A DNA stretch of 64,000 bases from Roseivirga ehrenbergii (GTDB lineage: Bacteria > Bacteroidota > Bacteroidia > Cytophagales > Cyclobacteriaceae). This document shows, piece by piece, positions 46,066-53,032 of the stretch (position 1 is the stretch's first letter; every line of letters begins with the position of its first letter). The DNA lies in contig NZ_LQZQ01000004.1 in the NCBI RefSeq assembly GCF_001593005.1, positions 124,001-188,000 of the forward strand, given 5' to 3'. Both the position numbers and the translations under genes were made by a program. The notes beneath the pieces are model-generated. The model saw only the letters and a list, made by a program, of their open reading frames with translations, searched no databases and was not told the origin of the DNA.

Positions 46066-46128
46066 ACTCCTAAATAATTAGGAGTTATCCGAAAAGTTTA
46101 AGACATTTCCGAAAGAATTAGGAGTTAT
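46066..46128 (+). promoter_or_regulatory. Candidate BlaI operator region
   Basis: ACTCCTAA-N4-TTAGGAGT is a perfect 8-bp inverted repeat at 46066-46085. The right half, extended as AATTAGGAGTTAT, is repeated exactly at 46116-46128, running into the blaI ATG. BlaI/MecI repressors bind dyads at their own promoter, so autoregulation is a reasonable inference. GGAG in the second copy may also act as a ribosome-binding site, so repressor and ribosome would compete there. Confidence 0.55.
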
Positions 46129-46486
46129 GAAAGACTTAACAAAAGCTGAAGAGCAAATAATGCAGATTGTTTGGGAGCATGACAAAATGTTTATCAAAGA
46201 CATTGTGGATCAAATGCCCGAGCCAAAACCAGCCTATAATACGGTAGGTACTTTCTTGAAAATTTTGGAAAACAAGGGTTTTGTAAACAGAGAGAAAGTG
46301 GGCAATACATTTTCTTATTCCGCTACAGTGAAAAAGAAAGCTTACACTAAAAACTTCATGAATGGGTTTTTGAGCAATTATTTCGAGGGCTCGGCTGAAA
46401 AGCTGTTTTCATTTATGATGCAGGAAAAAAAGCTAAGCCCCGAACAAGTGGAAGATTTGATGAAAAAACTAAAAGACCATGAATAG
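46127..46486 (+). CDS. blaI: BlaI/MecI-family transcriptional repressor
   Basis: 119 residues. The winged-helix begins LTKAEEQIMQIVWEHDKMFIKDIVDQMPEPKPAYNTVGTFLKILENKGFVNREKVGNTFSYSA, the standard BlaI DNA-binding domain with PAYNTV in the recognition helix. The C-terminal helices (KNFMNGFLSNYFEGSAEKLFSFMMQ) form the dimer. It overlaps blaR1 by eight bases (ATGAATAG), so the pair is translationally coupled. No beta-lactamase or PBP gene is adjacent, so the regulated target is unknown beyond probable self-control. Confidence 0.92.
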   Translation: MKDLTKAEEQIMQIVWEHDKMFIKDIVDQMPEPKPAYNTVGTFLKILENKGFVNREKVGNTFSYSATVKKKAYTKNFMNGFLSNYFEGSAEKLFSFMMQEKKLSPEQVEDLMKKLKDHE

Positions 46487-47696
46487 CTATTTAATAGAGT
46501 CTTCGATTTGCCTGGCAAGCTTTTATGGCTTCTATTGGCTCTTCCTTCGTGGGGAAAAATTACTTTCTGTGAATAGGTTTTACCTGTTATTCACAGTTGT
46601 GGTTTCAATGCTAATCCCTCTATTGAGTTTCGAAAGTCAATTTGCTTTTAGTTCAACAACAGCTTTGGCGGCTCAGGCTACTGCCTCCACGCCAATTGGT
46701 GTTACCGAAATTTCTACCCAAGCAAACCCACTGGTTTCTATCGAAGCCCTATACCTTTTAGGTTTAATCGTCTCGGTCATTATTCTGGTTTTCAAACTCT
46801 TCATTGTAAAGCGAAAAGTGGACAAGTGGCCTTCGTTACAGAACAACTGTATCGAAGTAGTTGAAACCGAAGGAAATGATGCCTATAGCTTCTTCAACAC
46901 CATTTTTGTGGGTAAAGAACTGAACAAAAACGAAAGCTTAAAACAGCAGATCATCGCGCATGAACTTGCTCATATTGAAGGAAGGCATTCACTGGATTTA
47001 CTGCTTTTTGAAGTACTCAAGTGCGTGTATTGGTTCAATCCATTTAGTTACCTCTACGCTAAATCCATCCGTCTTCAACATGAATACATAGCCGATCATT
47101 CGGTATTGCAACGTACGCATCCAAAACATTACGAAAGATCATTATTACAATTCGCCTTGGCCAAAGTGAACAGCAGTTTGATTTCCAGCTTTAACGAGCA
47201 CCCTATTCAGAAAAGATTAAAAATGATTCAAAAACTAAACTCAAATGTCATGAACAAATTAAAACCATTACTCGCCCTGCCTATTTTAGGCCTCTTATTT
47301 ATTGCTTACGCTTGTACAGATGCTATTGAACCCGTATTAGAAGATGAACTCGAAGAAGTTCTCATCGATGTGGAAGTTGAGGTTGAACCTTACCTTATAG
47401 AGTATCTCGATTCTGCACGCACTTCAGGTAATGAAATCATTTTCGAAAATGAAATTGAAGTGCCAGTAGAAATAATCGAGGTAAAAACCGTTAAAAGTGC
47501 ATTCAGACTACCTGTTTTGGACGACAAAGAATGGACAACAATTGAGGGGAAAAATACTAGAAGACTAAACACAGGAACTGTCACCACTTTTGAAGGAGAT
47601 AAAGTAGTTGAAAGCTTTAATCTCCCAATGATAACCATAACAGAAATTGTTGAACAACCTGTAACAGTCAAGAGTGCACTGAGAAAGAAAAATTAA
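46479..47696 (+). CDS. BlaR1-like M56 family metallopeptidase
   Basis: 405 residues. N-terminal helices (ICLASFYGFYWLFL, FYLLFTVVVSMLIPLLSF, LYLLGLIVSVIILVFKLFI) are followed by the cytoplasmic zinc protease: HELAH at 161-165 and HEYIADHSV at 201-209. A fourth helix (LKPLLALPILGLLFIAYAC) leads to an acidic periplasmic segment (EDELEEVLIDVEVEVEP) and about 130 residues without the penicillin-binding sensor domain of classical BlaR1. It probably inactivates BlaI by proteolysis on an unknown envelope signal. A TonB-like C-terminal domain, common in related proteins, is not seen. Confidence 0.88.
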   Translation: MNSYLIESSICLASFYGFYWLFLRGEKLLSVNRFYLLFTVVVSMLIPLLSFESQFAFSSTTALAAQATASTPIGVTEISTQANPLVSIEALYLLGLIVSVIILVFKLFIVKRKVDKWPSLQNNCIEVVETEGNDAYSFFNTIFVGKELNKNESLKQQIIAHELAHIEGRHSLDLLLFEVLKCVYWFNPFSYLYAKSIRLQHEYIADHSVLQRTHPKHYERSLLQFALAKVNSSLISSFNEHPIQKRLKMIQKLNSNVMNKLKPLLALPILGLLFIAYACTDAIEPVLEDELEEVLIDVEVEVEPYLIEYLDSARTSGNEIIFENEIEVPVEIIEVKTVKSAFRLPVLDDKEWTTIEGKNTRRLNTGTVTTFEGDKVVESFNLPMITITEIVEQPVTVKSALRKKN

Positions 47697-47715
47697 CATC
47701 AAAACAACACGCATA

Positions 47716-47752
47716 AAAAAGCCTGACCTAGTTCAACTAAGTCAGGCTTTTT
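47716..47752. terminator. Bidirectional terminator between blaR1 and proline dehydrogenase gene
   Basis: 12-bp stem AAAAAGCCTGAC / GTCAGGCTTTTT between convergent genes, with inner pairing TAGTT / ACTA and A- and T-runs on the outer sides. This is the strongest terminator in the window. Confidence 0.85.
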
Positions 47753-47775
47753 ACTTTACTTCAAAAGCGGTTAGC

Positions 47776-48987
47776 TTAAAATTTATCTTGGTGAGCAAAT
47801 TGTTTTTTGGTTCCTTTTCTTCTTTTTAACTCCTTCTTAATCAAAGTTAATTCGCGACCACTTTGTCCTTTTACAGAAGTGTTTTCATTCGCCCTTCTCA
47901 TCAAATAAGGAATGGTGGCCTTAATAGGTCCATAAGGCACGTATTTAATTACGTTATAGCCAGCAGCCGCCAAGTTGAATGAAATATGGTCGCTCATGCC
48001 ATACAACTGACCAAAGTAAACCCTTCTATCGTCTCTTGGTAAACCATACTTTTCTAGATAAAGCGTTACCAAATAATTACTCTTCTCGTTGTGTGAACCT
48101 GCAAAAAGGCCTATATCATCAATGTGTTTAATGCAATATTCTGTTGCTGCATCAAAATCTCTATCTGTTGCTTCTTTGTTAGGCTGAATTGGGTTTTCAT
48201 AACCCATGTCTTTCGCTCTTTCAGCTTCTTTTTCCATATAAGCACCACGCACTAACTTTGCGCCTAGCCTATAGTTGTTCTCTTTGGCATCGGCATGCAA
48301 CTCTTTCAAATGGCCTAACATGCTATGGGCATACATCTGAAATGTATAAAACACTAATGCCTTCTCTGTATTGTATTTGGCCATCATGTCCCTCGTAATT
48401 TCTGTTACGGGTTTCTGAATCCAAGTTTCTTCCGCATCAATCAAAACAGAAACATCCTTTCGCTTGGCTTCGGCACATATCATATCTACCCTTTTCTTTA
48501 CCCTTTCATAAGCAGCGGCTTCCTCTGCTGTCAGCTTTTCTCCTGCATGAATTTTGGTCAGTAAATCAAAATGAGCCAAGCCTGTAATCTTAAAAGCAGA
48601 AAACCGAATGAACTCATATTGGCTCGCTCGGTCTATAGTTCTCATTATCTCTTGTGCACTTCCATCAAATCCCTCCTCGGTTTTTTCACCTTCAACAGAA
48701 TAATCGAAAATGGCTCCAATACCAAAAGCCGCCAACTCATTGGTAGCACGCTGACATCCATCTAGCGTTTCACCTCCACAAAATAAATTGAAAATGGTTT
48801 TTTTAATGATTCCCTTTACTGGCAAACCTACATTCAACGACCACTTGGTAAGGGCCATTCCTACTTTTACCAATCCGGGAGATTGCATAGTAGAAAAGAT
48901 AAAATGCGCTTGCTTTAATGCTTCGTCAGTTCGAGCCGCAAAGGCATTCGTAAGGTTGTCAAAATCAACAAACTTTTTTAGTTCCAT
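47776..48987 (-). CDS. Proline dehydrogenase
   Basis: FAD enzyme that oxidises proline to pyrroline-5-carboxylate. 403 residues from MELKKFVDFDNL. The frame is open 11 codons further up, but that part contains the -7 box and cannot be translated from this promoter. Family motifs: VLIDAEETW, LGAKLVRGAYMEKE, GSHNEKSNYLV, and the flavin/substrate motif YGPIKATIPYLMRRANENTSV near the C-terminus. It is a free-standing PRODH without the aldehyde dehydrogenase half of PutA. Divergent from the aromatic operon. Confidence 0.93.
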   Translation of the reverse strand: MELKKFVDFDNLTNAFAARTDEALKQAHFIFSTMQSPGLVKVGMALTKWSLNVGLPVKGIIKKTIFNLFCGGETLDGCQRATNELAAFGIGAIFDYSVEGEKTEEGFDGSAQEIMRTIDRASQYEFIRFSAFKITGLAHFDLLTKIHAGEKLTAEEAAAYERVKKRVDMICAEAKRKDVSVLIDAEETWIQKPVTEITRDMMAKYNTEKALVFYTFQMYAHSMLGHLKELHADAKENNYRLGAKLVRGAYMEKEAERAKDMGYENPIQPNKEATDRDFDAATEYCIKHIDDIGLFAGSHNEKSNYLVTLYLEKYGLPRDDRRVYFGQLYGMSDHISFNLAAAGYNVIKYVPYGPIKATIPYLMRRANENTSVKGQSGRELTLIKKELKRRKGTKKQFAHQDKF

Positions 48988-49005
48988 AGCGATATTCAAA
49001 GTCCG

Positions 49006-49013
49006 CAAATATA
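49006..49013 (-). promoter_or_regulatory. -7 box of proline dehydrogenase gene
   Basis: TATATTTG on the minus strand, a perfect consensus, 18 bases before the MELKK start. It decides that start over the longer open frame. Confidence 0.65.
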
Positions 49014-49033
49014 GTAACAAACCAATAGTCTCC

Positions 49034-49041
49034 TACCTTTG
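49034..49041 (+). promoter_or_regulatory. -7 box of first aromatic operon
   Basis: TACCTTTG fits TAnnTTTG perfectly and lies 28 bases before the ATG of the first DAHP synthase gene. Twenty bases separate it from the divergent box of the proline dehydrogenase gene. Confidence 0.6.
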
Positions 49042-49069
49042 TTACTAATGAGTTGCAAACGAAATATAC

Positions 49070-50167
49070 ATGACTAATCTCCCTTTACACAGACGGTTAG
49101 ACAGCGACAAAAAGCCCATTATTATTGCCGGGCCTTGTAGCATAGAAAGCCAAAGTCAATTTTTAGAAACGCTTAAAGGATTAGACCTTTCTAAAGTAGA
49201 CTTTATCAGAGGCGGAATTTGGAAACCCAGAACCCGCCCCGGCTCTTTCGAAGGTATGGGCGAAGTGGCCTTTGAATGGGTGAAGGAAGTGCAAAAGGAA
49301 CTCGGTTTTAAGTTTGCTACCGAAGTAGCCTCCACCGAACATGTAGACATTGCTTTAAAAAATGGCGCTGGCTTATTGTGGATTGGGGCGCGCACTACCG
49401 TAAACCCATTTAACGTACAAGAAATTGCCGAAGCGCTCAGAGGCACAAACCTTCCTGTTTTTGTAAAGAACCCCATCAATCCAGATTTGTCGCTTTGGAA
49501 AGGGGCTTTAGAAAGGCTAATGAAATGTGACGTCAAAAACCTTGGTGCCATACACCGTGGCTTTCAAACTTTTCAGCAAAGCAAATACCGCAATACTCCG
49601 CTGTGGCAAATCCCAATGGAATTGAAAAGTGAATTTCCTGACTTGCCTTTGCTCTGCGACCCAAGCCATATTGGTGGGAAAAGAAACCTTATTGCTGAAT
49701 TATCGCAACGGGCTTTGGACCTTGATTTCGATGGTTTAATGATTGAAACTCATATTGACCCTGACAATGCACTTAGTGATAATGCGCAGCAATTAACACC
49801 CGAGGCCTTTAATCTTCTTTTAGAGAATTTAATTTTAAGGAATCATACTTCTAAAAACGAAGACTTTAACAATCAGCTAGACATTATCCGTGAGCAAATA
49901 GATCAAGCGGACAGGGAAATATTGGAAGCTATTGCCACCCGATTAAGCCTGGTTGAAAAAATTGGAGAGTTCAAAAAAGACAACAACGTGGCTATCTTTC
50001 AAATCAGCCGCTGGAAGGAGATTTTGCAATCCAGACCAGAATGGGCGAAATCTTTAAACTTAGACCCCGAATTTATTCGCGAACTTTACCGACATATTCA
50101 TCAGCAATCCGTAAGGATACAAACATCCGTATTTAATACAGAACAAGACAAACAACCTAATGACTGA
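49070..50167 (+). CDS. DAHP synthase-chorismate mutase fusion, copy 1
   Basis: 365 residues. The N-terminal domain (about 1-260) has GPCSIES at 21-27, GGIWKPRTRPGSFEGMG, GARTTVNPF, KNPINPD, HRGFQ and CDPSHIGG; it makes 3-deoxy-D-arabino-heptulosonate-7-phosphate from PEP and erythrose-4-phosphate. The C-terminal domain (from about 265) is a chorismate mutase type II helix bundle: LDIIREQIDQADREILEAIATRLSLVEKIGEFKKDNNV. The fusion is typical of Bacteroidota. It overlaps the following gene by eight bases (ATGACTGA). No leader peptide precedes it, unlike copy 2. Confidence 0.93.
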   Translation: MTNLPLHRRLDSDKKPIIIAGPCSIESQSQFLETLKGLDLSKVDFIRGGIWKPRTRPGSFEGMGEVAFEWVKEVQKELGFKFATEVASTEHVDIALKNGAGLLWIGARTTVNPFNVQEIAEALRGTNLPVFVKNPINPDLSLWKGALERLMKCDVKNLGAIHRGFQTFQQSKYRNTPLWQIPMELKSEFPDLPLLCDPSHIGGKRNLIAELSQRALDLDFDGLMIETHIDPDNALSDNAQQLTPEAFNLLLENLILRNHTSKNEDFNNQLDIIREQIDQADREILEAIATRLSLVEKIGEFKKDNNVAIFQISRWKEILQSRPEWAKSLNLDPEFIRELYRHIHQQSVRIQTSVFNTEQDKQPND

Positions 50168-50702
50168 ACTAGGACTACTCGGCCCTGACAACACTTATCA
50201 TGATATGGCTAGGCAAAAGTTTTTGCCCAATATGAACCATATGCTTTTCACCTCTTTTGATGAAATTTTTAAAGCGCTCAAAGAAAAGCGAATTAAAAAG
50301 GCATTGATTGCCATCAAAAACAACACCTCCGGATTAGTTGGAGATAACTTAGAGCGAATCAAAAACTCTGGTCATCGTATTCTGGAGCAATTTGAGCTGC
50401 CAATTCATCTTTGCTTGGGGAGTTTTAAGGCAACCAATATGGAGGGAATAAAGAAGATTTATTCTCACCCAATGGCAATCAAAGAGACCCAAAAATTCTT
50501 TGTCAAATACAGCCATATTACTTTCATTTCAAGTACTAGCACGGTAAGTGCCATTCATGAATTGAAGAATAACCGTGAGAAAAACGCAGGGGTAATTGCC
50601 AGCAAAGATGCTATAGAAGCCAATGATCTTATATTGTTATCAGAAAACATTGAAGACCATTCAACCAACAGCACTACTTTCGCTTTGGTAGAGAATGCTT
50701 AA
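50160..50702 (+). CDS. Prephenate dehydratase-like domain protein, catalytic residues altered
   Basis: 180 residues, equal to a PDT catalytic domain without the ACT regulatory domain. LGLLGPDNTYHDMARQKF matches the PDT opening (GPxGTxS..A). However, the normally conserved ENSxxG is here IKNNTSGLVGDNLE (residues 52-65), with Lys for the usual Glu, and the catalytic TRF motif reads TTF in NSTTFALV at 170-177. It may be a diverged enzyme or a regulatory remnant. Translation is coupled to the upstream DAHP synthase-mutase, whose product (prephenate) would be its substrate. No other PDT gene is in the window. Confidence 0.65.
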   Translation: MTELGLLGPDNTYHDMARQKFLPNMNHMLFTSFDEIFKALKEKRIKKALIAIKNNTSGLVGDNLERIKNSGHRILEQFELPIHLCLGSFKATNMEGIKKIYSHPMAIKETQKFFVKYSHITFISSTSTVSAIHELKNNREKNAGVIASKDAIEANDLILLSENIEDHSTNSTTFALVENA

Positions 50703-50744
50703 AAAATAATTTCATTTTATATTTTTCTTTAAAGAAGAGATACC

Positions 50745-50752
50745 TAAGTTTA
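50745..50752 (+). promoter_or_regulatory. Candidate -7 box of the attenuated aromatic operon
   Basis: TAAGTTTA differs from TAnnTTTG only at the last base and ends four bases before the leader-peptide ATG. This spacing predicts a leaderless leader mRNA, as for other genes here. No distinct -33 element was found; read-through from the upstream operon is also possible. Confidence 0.4.
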
Positions 50753-50756
50753 TCGC

Positions 50757-50834
50757 ATGTTAGCAGCAAGGACATCATTTTATTACTTTTTTTACTTTAG
50801 AACCCACTCGGGATCGGGCCTGCGCTATCATTAA
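50757..50834 (+). CDS. Phe/Tyr-rich leader peptide of aromatic operon attenuator
   Basis: 25 codons and a TAA. It begins M-L-A-A-R-T-S and then has seven aromatic codons in a row, Phe-Tyr-Tyr-Phe-Phe-Tyr-Phe (codons 8-14, bases 50778-50798), followed by RTHSGSGLRYH. Such a run is the hallmark of attenuator leader peptides like that of pheA in enterobacteria. It ends 25 bases before a terminator hairpin and 70 bases before a DAHP synthase gene. No other role is apparent. It is too short for ordinary gene finding. Expression is not shown. Confidence 0.8.
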   Translation: MLAARTSFYYFFYFRTHSGSGLRYH

Positions 50835-50882
50835 ATGAAATTGTAAAAATATTTTATTAGCCCGGTTCGAAAGAGTCGGGCT
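50815..50882 (+). promoter_or_regulatory. Attenuator: alternative antiterminator and terminator pairings
   Basis: CGGGC at 50815-50819 can pair with GCCCG at 50860-50864 (antiterminator). The same GCCCG with its flanking A can instead pair with CGGGCT at 50877-50882 (terminator). A ribosome stalled on the aromatic codons (to 50798) would leave 50815-50819 free and favour antitermination. One that reaches the stop codon at 50832-50834 would cover it and let the terminator form. The layout therefore gives the correct logic for induction by Phe/Tyr starvation. Confidence 0.7.
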
Positions 50883-50890
50883 TTTTTTTT
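50859..50890 (+). terminator. Rho-independent terminator of the attenuator
   Basis: AGCCCG / CGGGCT stem with a 12-base loop followed by nine T, ending 14 bases before the ATG of DAHP synthase copy 2. Its position ahead of the operon, not after a gene end, marks it as regulatory. Confidence 0.8.
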
Positions 50891-50904
50891 GACCAAACGT
50901 AATT

Positions 50905-51999
50905 ATGAACATCATCGACATTAAAGATTGGGGGCTAGGATTATCAGAGCATGTGCTCATTGCCGGCCCTTGCAGCGCAGAAAGTCCGCAGCAAATCGAA
51001 ACCATTGCCAAAGGCCTAAAAGGAAGTCCAGTTGAATTATTTAGGGCGGGTGTATGGAAACCAAGAACTAGGCCTGGCTCATTTGAAGGCGTTGGTGCCG
51101 AAGCTTTAGAATGGCTACAAATTGCCAAAGACATTCTGAATGTGCCCGTTACCGTAGAAGTAGCAAAAACAGAACATGTAGAAGCCGCTTTAAAAGCTGG
51201 TGTTGACGTGCTTTGGATTGGCGCTAGAACCACGGTAAACCCATTTTCGGTACAAGAGATTTGCGAAGCCTTAAAAGGCACCGACATTCCTGTAATGGTA
51301 AAAAACCCGATCAATCCAGACCTTCAACTTTGGTTAGGTGCGTTTGAAAGGCTTAATAAAGTAGGCATTAAAAAAGTAGCTGGCATTCACAGAGGTTTTT
51401 CCGATCCTTACGAAAAAAGATACCGCAACAAACCAGAGTGGTCGTTACCCATTCACTTAAAACGCATGATTCCTGGCATTTCTGTGATTTGTGATCCAAG
51501 CCATATTGCTGGCGCACGCGAAATTATTGGAGCCGTGAGTCAAAGGGCCATTAACTTTGGTTTGGACGGTTTAATGATTGAAACCCATCATGACCCAGAC
51601 AAGGCTTGGAGTGATGCCAAACAACAGATTACACCAGACACGCTCAAGATCATTTACGAAAGCCTAATTTTCAGAGAAAACGTAGATGAGCATCCAGAAA
51701 TGCTCAATGAATTGGAGCAGTTCAGACAAAAAATTGATTTACTAGATACCCAGTTGCTAGAACTTTTTGCCGAAAGATTCAAAGTAATAGAGCAGGTAGG
51801 TGACTATAAGCGTGAGCATAATTTGGCAGTTTACCAGCCTAGCCGTTGGGAAGAAGTAATGGAAAGCAGAATTCAGGATGGCTTGCGTAAAAACATGACG
51901 GAGAAGTTTATGAAAAGCCTTTTATTTGCTATTCACGAGGAATCGGTGAAAAAGCAAGAAGCACAACTGAAAGAAACCCGTCCATTAACAAAAGCATGA
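50905..51999 (+). CDS. DAHP synthase-chorismate mutase fusion, copy 2 (attenuator-controlled)
   Basis: 364 residues, same architecture as copy 1: GPCSAES at 21-27, RAGVWKPRTRPGSFEGVG, GARTTVNPF, KNPINPD, HRGFS and CDPSHIAGA in the synthase domain. LEQFRQKIDLLDTQLLELFAERFKVIEQVGDYKREHNLAVYQ makes up the mutase domain. Conservation with copy 1 points to duplication followed by division of labour. It follows the Phe/Tyr leader and overlaps aroB by ATGA. It probably supplies chorismate precursors when aromatic amino acids run short. Confidence 0.93.
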   Translation: MNIIDIKDWGLGLSEHVLIAGPCSAESPQQIETIAKGLKGSPVELFRAGVWKPRTRPGSFEGVGAEALEWLQIAKDILNVPVTVEVAKTEHVEAALKAGVDVLWIGARTTVNPFSVQEICEALKGTDIPVMVKNPINPDLQLWLGAFERLNKVGIKKVAGIHRGFSDPYEKRYRNKPEWSLPIHLKRMIPGISVICDPSHIAGAREIIGAVSQRAINFGLDGLMIETHHDPDKAWSDAKQQITPDTLKIIYESLIFRENVDEHPEMLNELEQFRQKIDLLDTQLLELFAERFKVIEQVGDYKREHNLAVYQPSRWEEVMESRIQDGLRKNMTEKFMKSLLFAIHEESVKKQEAQLKETRPLTKA

Positions 52000-53030
52000 G
52001 CCACATTGTAATTGACCACATAGAAACCAGCCTCAAGGCGGTATTAAAGGAAACTGACTTTACGCAACTAGCGGTTTTAGTCGATGAGAATACGCATGCG
52101 CATTGTTATCCTTTGGTTCAGGCCGTTTTGCCTGAGCATTTGCTCATTCAAATCACTTCGGGCGAAGAGCACAAAACGCTTCGCACTTGCGAACACATTT
52201 GGGAGCAATTCACCACAAACAATTTCGACAGAAAAGCATTGCTGATCAATTTGGGCGGTGGTGTAATTGGCGATATGGGTGGTTTCTGTGCGGTTACTTA
52301 CAAGCGTGGTATTAGATTTATCAACATCCCCACTACCCTATTGGCTGCTGTAGATGCCAATGTAGGCGGAAAGTTAGGAATCGATTTTATGGGTTTTAAA
52401 AACCATTTAGGCTTTTTTCAAGAGCCTGAAAGTGTTTTGATCGATCCGGTGTTTCTAAAAACCTTAGCGCCAAGAGAACTCAGGTCGGGTTTTGCAGAAG
52501 TAATTAAGCACGGACTGATAGCTGATGCTGATTATTTTGAACAAACTACTGCCCATGGTTTAGACATTGAAAACTGGGAGGCCGTGATTGCGCATTCCGT
52601 AGAAATAAAAACAGCTGTGGTAAAAGCCGACCCAAAAGAAGCTGGACTCAGAAAGATTTTAAACTATGGCCACACTATTGGCCACGCCATTGAAAGCTTC
52701 TATTTAAATACTGACAAAAAGCTTTTACACGGAGAGGCAATTGCGGCTGGAATGATCTGTGAAGCCTACTTGTCAAAAAAACTACTGGGTTTTTCGGAAG
52801 AAAATCTATTGCAAATTTCTCGCACCATTCTCGAAATTTATCCTGAAATTAACATCGCTAAAGAGGGCTTTTCAGGCATAGTAAAACTCATGTACCAAGA
52901 CAAAAAGAATCTTAACAACCTCCTCAACCATTCCCTTCTGATGGACATCGGAAAGGCCACTTACGATATCGCTGTAGACGAAAAAGACGTCATTGATGCA
53001 TTGTTCTATTTCATTAAACTGAAGCAATAA
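51996..53030 (+). CDS. aroB: 3-dehydroquinate synthase
   Basis: 344 residues. Cyclises DAHP to 3-dehydroquinate with NAD and a metal ion. GGGVIGDMGGFCAVTYKRGIRFINIPTTLLAAVDANVGGKLGID (87-130) holds the NAD-binding and substrate motifs. GFAEVIKHGLIAD, ILNYGHTIGHAIE and LLHGEAIAAGM supply metal-binding Glu and His residues. The start overlaps the preceding stop (ATGA), so it is translated from the attenuator-controlled mRNA. Confidence 0.96.
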   Translation: MSHIVIDHIETSLKAVLKETDFTQLAVLVDENTHAHCYPLVQAVLPEHLLIQITSGEEHKTLRTCEHIWEQFTTNNFDRKALLINLGGGVIGDMGGFCAVTYKRGIRFINIPTTLLAAVDANVGGKLGIDFMGFKNHLGFFQEPESVLIDPVFLKTLAPRELRSGFAEVIKHGLIADADYFEQTTAHGLDIENWEAVIAHSVEIKTAVVKADPKEAGLRKILNYGHTIGHAIESFYLNTDKKLLHGEAIAAGMICEAYLSKKLLGFSEENLLQISRTILEIYPEINIAKEGFSGIVKLMYQDKKNLNNLLNHSLLMDIGKATYDIAVDEKDVIDALFYFIKLKQ

Positions 53031-53032
53031 CC

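Noticed and set aside
48988-49020. 11-codon extension of proline dehydrogenase
   Set aside because: It contains the gene's own consensus -7 box, so these bases are not transcribed from that promoter.
50775-51314. 179-codon frame on the minus strand across the attenuator and DAHP synthase copy 2
   Set aside because: Shadow of the coding strand; no family similarity, and its frame follows the codon pattern of the real gene.
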